A stretch of DNA of 7,149 nucleotides from Saprospiraceae bacterium. GTDB lineage: Bacteria; Bacteroidota; Bacteroidia; Chitinophagales; Saprospiraceae. Positions within the stretch are counted from its first letter, which is position 1; every line of letters begins with the position of its first letter. The stretch lies in the NCBI GenBank assembly GCA_014379665.1, contig JACMLK010000243.1, positions 1 through 7,149 of the forward strand. The letters are read 5' to 3'. The position numbers were made by a program, and so were the translations under genes. Positions 6,272 to 7,149 of this stretch are shown in pieces. A model generated the notes under the pieces. It did no database searches. It saw only the letters and a list, made by a program, of their open reading frames with translations, and was not told the DNA's origin.

Positions 6272-6949
6272 ATGAAATCAACAATTATGTTATTGACCAT
6301 TTTGGTCTCTTCGTTCCTAAACATCATGACAGCTCAGGTAGCTACAGAGAGACGGGTATCCATGAGTCTGGGACCGCAAAACGCTTATTTTATTGATATT
6401 CCCGGCGCCGATAAAAAAATGGCCCAAAAGACTTTTGAAGAGTTTGTAAAGGAATATGGAAAACTTAAAGAAAACGGAAAAGCCAGAGAACATTTTTTGA
6501 CGGCTACTAAAATTCATATCATTAATGGCACATCACCGGTAGACTTATATGCAAAATTTGAAGAAGGTAAAGATATGGCAACTGCTTATGTTTGGGTTGA
6601 TCTTGGAGGAGCATTTGTAAATTCTGTGGATAACCCTTCTCAATCCGCTGCTTTAAAACAGTTTTTATACGATTATTTTATAAGTGTAAGGAAAAAAGTC
6701 GTGGCCGAGGAATTGAAAGTGGAAGAAAAGAGGTTGAGTAGTCTTGAAAAGGATCTTAAAAAACTGATGAACAAAAACGAGGATTATCACAATGATATTG
6801 AGAAAGCAAAACAAAAGATTGCTGATGCAGAAAAAAATATTGATAAAAATGTGGTTGACCAGGATAATAAAGTAAAAGAAATTGAATCTCAAAAAACAGC
6901 AGTTGAAAAAGTAGTTCAAAAACTCAACGATCTGGGTAAAAAGGATTAA
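6272..6949 (+). CDS. Exported protein of unknown function with C-terminal coiled coil
   Basis: I cannot assign a function. From the ATG at 6272 the product is 225 residues. Residues 1-22 form a typical signal peptide (MKST start, hydrophobic core, cleavage near TAQ). An in-frame ATG at 6233 would add 13 mostly Lys/Ile/Asn residues ahead of it and would sit about on the predicted transcription start, so 6272 is preferred. Residues about 23-140 form a mixed alpha/beta globular region with segments such as VSMSLGPQNAYFIDIPG (29-45), NGTSPVDLYAKFE (85-97) and YVWVDLGGAFV (106-116). Residues about 141-222 are a highly charged Lys/Glu helix with heptad-like Leu/Ile/Val spacing, a probable coiled coil. 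There is no cysteine and no obvious catalytic motif. The overall look recalls uncharacterised exported proteins of Bacteroidota, from memory only. It is probably periplasmic and may oligomerise. It stands alone between its own promoter and a terminator. Confidence 0.82.
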   Translation: MKSTIMLLTILVSSFLNIMTAQVATERRVSMSLGPQNAYFIDIPGADKKMAQKTFEEFVKEYGKLKENGKAREHFLTATKIHIINGTSPVDLYAKFEEGKDMATAYVWVDLGGAFVNSVDNPSQSAALKQFLYDYFISVRKKVVAEELKVEEKRLSSLEKDLKKLMNKNEDYHNDIEKAKQKIADAEKNIDKNVVDQDNKVKEIESQKTAVEKVVQKLNDLGKKD

Positions 6950-6967
6950 TTTTTTAAAAGGATAACC

Positions 6968-6982
6968 TGATATAATATATCA
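6968..6982. repeat. Short perfect inverted repeat in the 3' region of the coiled-coil gene
   Basis: TGATAT (6968-6973) and ATATCA (6977-6982) flank AAT. It lies 19 nt after the stop codon and 50 nt before the terminator hairpin. It could be a small operator-like palindrome or an RNA hairpin, but six AT-rich pairs can arise by chance. There is no T tract, so it is not a terminator. Confidence 0.25.
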
Positions 6983-7031
6983 TGGTACTTTTACATCTTA
7001 AATGATTTTAAACATACTCTTAAATAAAAAG

Positions 7032-7066
7032 AAGGAGATGTCAGCACGAATGACAGCTCCTTTTTT
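7032..7066 (+). terminator. Intrinsic terminator downstream of the coiled-coil gene, possibly bidirectional
   Basis: The arms 7032-7043 and 7051-7062 pair over 12 positions with one internal A-G mismatch (A7038/G7056), around a 7-nt loop (GCACGAA). A run of T follows to 7066. The 5' side is preceded by A-rich sequence (AAATAAAAAG), so the structure would also have a T tract when read on the minus strand. It lies about 80 nt after the stop at 6949. Confidence 0.8.
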
Positions 7067-7121
7067 GTTAAATTTGATCCATAAACGTCGTGTGGGATAT
7101 ATAATGGTCAGAATTTTATTG

Positions 7122-7129
7122 TACTTTTG
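7122..7129 (+). promoter_or_regulatory. Candidate promoter -7 box for a gene beyond the window
   Basis: TACTTTTG matches TAnnTTTG and lies after the terminator, 20 nt from the window end, where a promoter for the next + strand gene would be expected. No clear -33 TTG box is seen. A second match, TAAATTTG at 7069-7076, overlaps the end of the terminator region and is less plausible. No coding region is visible in 7067-7149. Confidence 0.35.
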
Positions 7130-7149
7130 AGGTTTAGTCTTATATTTGA

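Noticed and set aside
6998..7147. A minus-strand frame without stops running in from the window edge, possibly the end of a convergent gene.
   Set aside because: Fifty codons without a stop is not decisive, the residues show no recognisable pattern, and the frame crosses the terminator hairpin.
1..7149. Search for CRISPR arrays, insertion sequences, tRNA or rRNA genes, toxin-antitoxin or defence genes.
   Set aside because: No repeat-spacer pattern, transposase motif, terminal inverted repeats, RNA gene structure or defence-type domain was seen; the genes look like ordinary chromosomal content.

Overview
The window reads as a chromosomal segment of an AT-rich member of the Bacteroidota, most likely of the Saprospiria type. 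The evidence is a very large secreted protein ending in a type IX secretion (T9SS) sorting domain with 'DNC'-type repeats, promoters carrying the Bacteroidota -7 box TAnnTTTG, an absence of strong Shine-Dalgarno sites, and signal peptides ending in a small residue followed by Gln. The phylum is well supported. The class is an inference from the domain architecture of the first gene.

Layout, all genes on the + strand. (1) 1-2274: the 3' end of a multidomain cell-surface or secreted protein. It has cysteine-containing Ig/HYR-like repeats, a carboxypeptidase-regulatory-like beta domain, a dockerin-like calcium-binding pair, a cohesin-like beta domain and the T9SS C-terminal signal. It is closed by a strong intrinsic terminator at 2311-2349. 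(2) 2444-4811: a tight three-gene unit behind its own promoter. It encodes a secreted M28 zinc peptidase with a PA-type insert, a hypoxanthine phosphoribosyltransferase (hpt) and a PaaI-type hotdog thioesterase. Both junctions are 4-nt stop/start overlaps (GTGA, ATGA). (3) 4976-6148: an exported thioredoxin-fold protein (WCGPC) with a long helical C-terminal extension. (4) 6272-6949: an exported protein of unknown function with a C-terminal coiled coil, behind a near-consensus promoter that helps fix its start. (5) 6950-7149: a bidirectional-looking terminator and a candidate promoter for a gene beyond the window.

How the genes work together: the peptidase, the thioredoxin-like protein and the coiled-coil protein all carry N-terminal export signals, and the first protein is a T9SS cargo, so much of the window serves the periplasm, outer membrane or cell surface. 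The purine-salvage enzyme and the thioesterase are cytoplasmic housekeeping functions coupled to the peptidase only by gene overlap. I see no defence island, transposon, prophage, CRISPR array, tRNA or rRNA. I found no convincing evidence of an undescribed multi-gene system. The least understood items are the coiled-coil protein at 6272-6949, the helical half of the thioredoxin-like protein, and the coexistence of dockerin-like and cohesin-like modules in one T9SS cargo.
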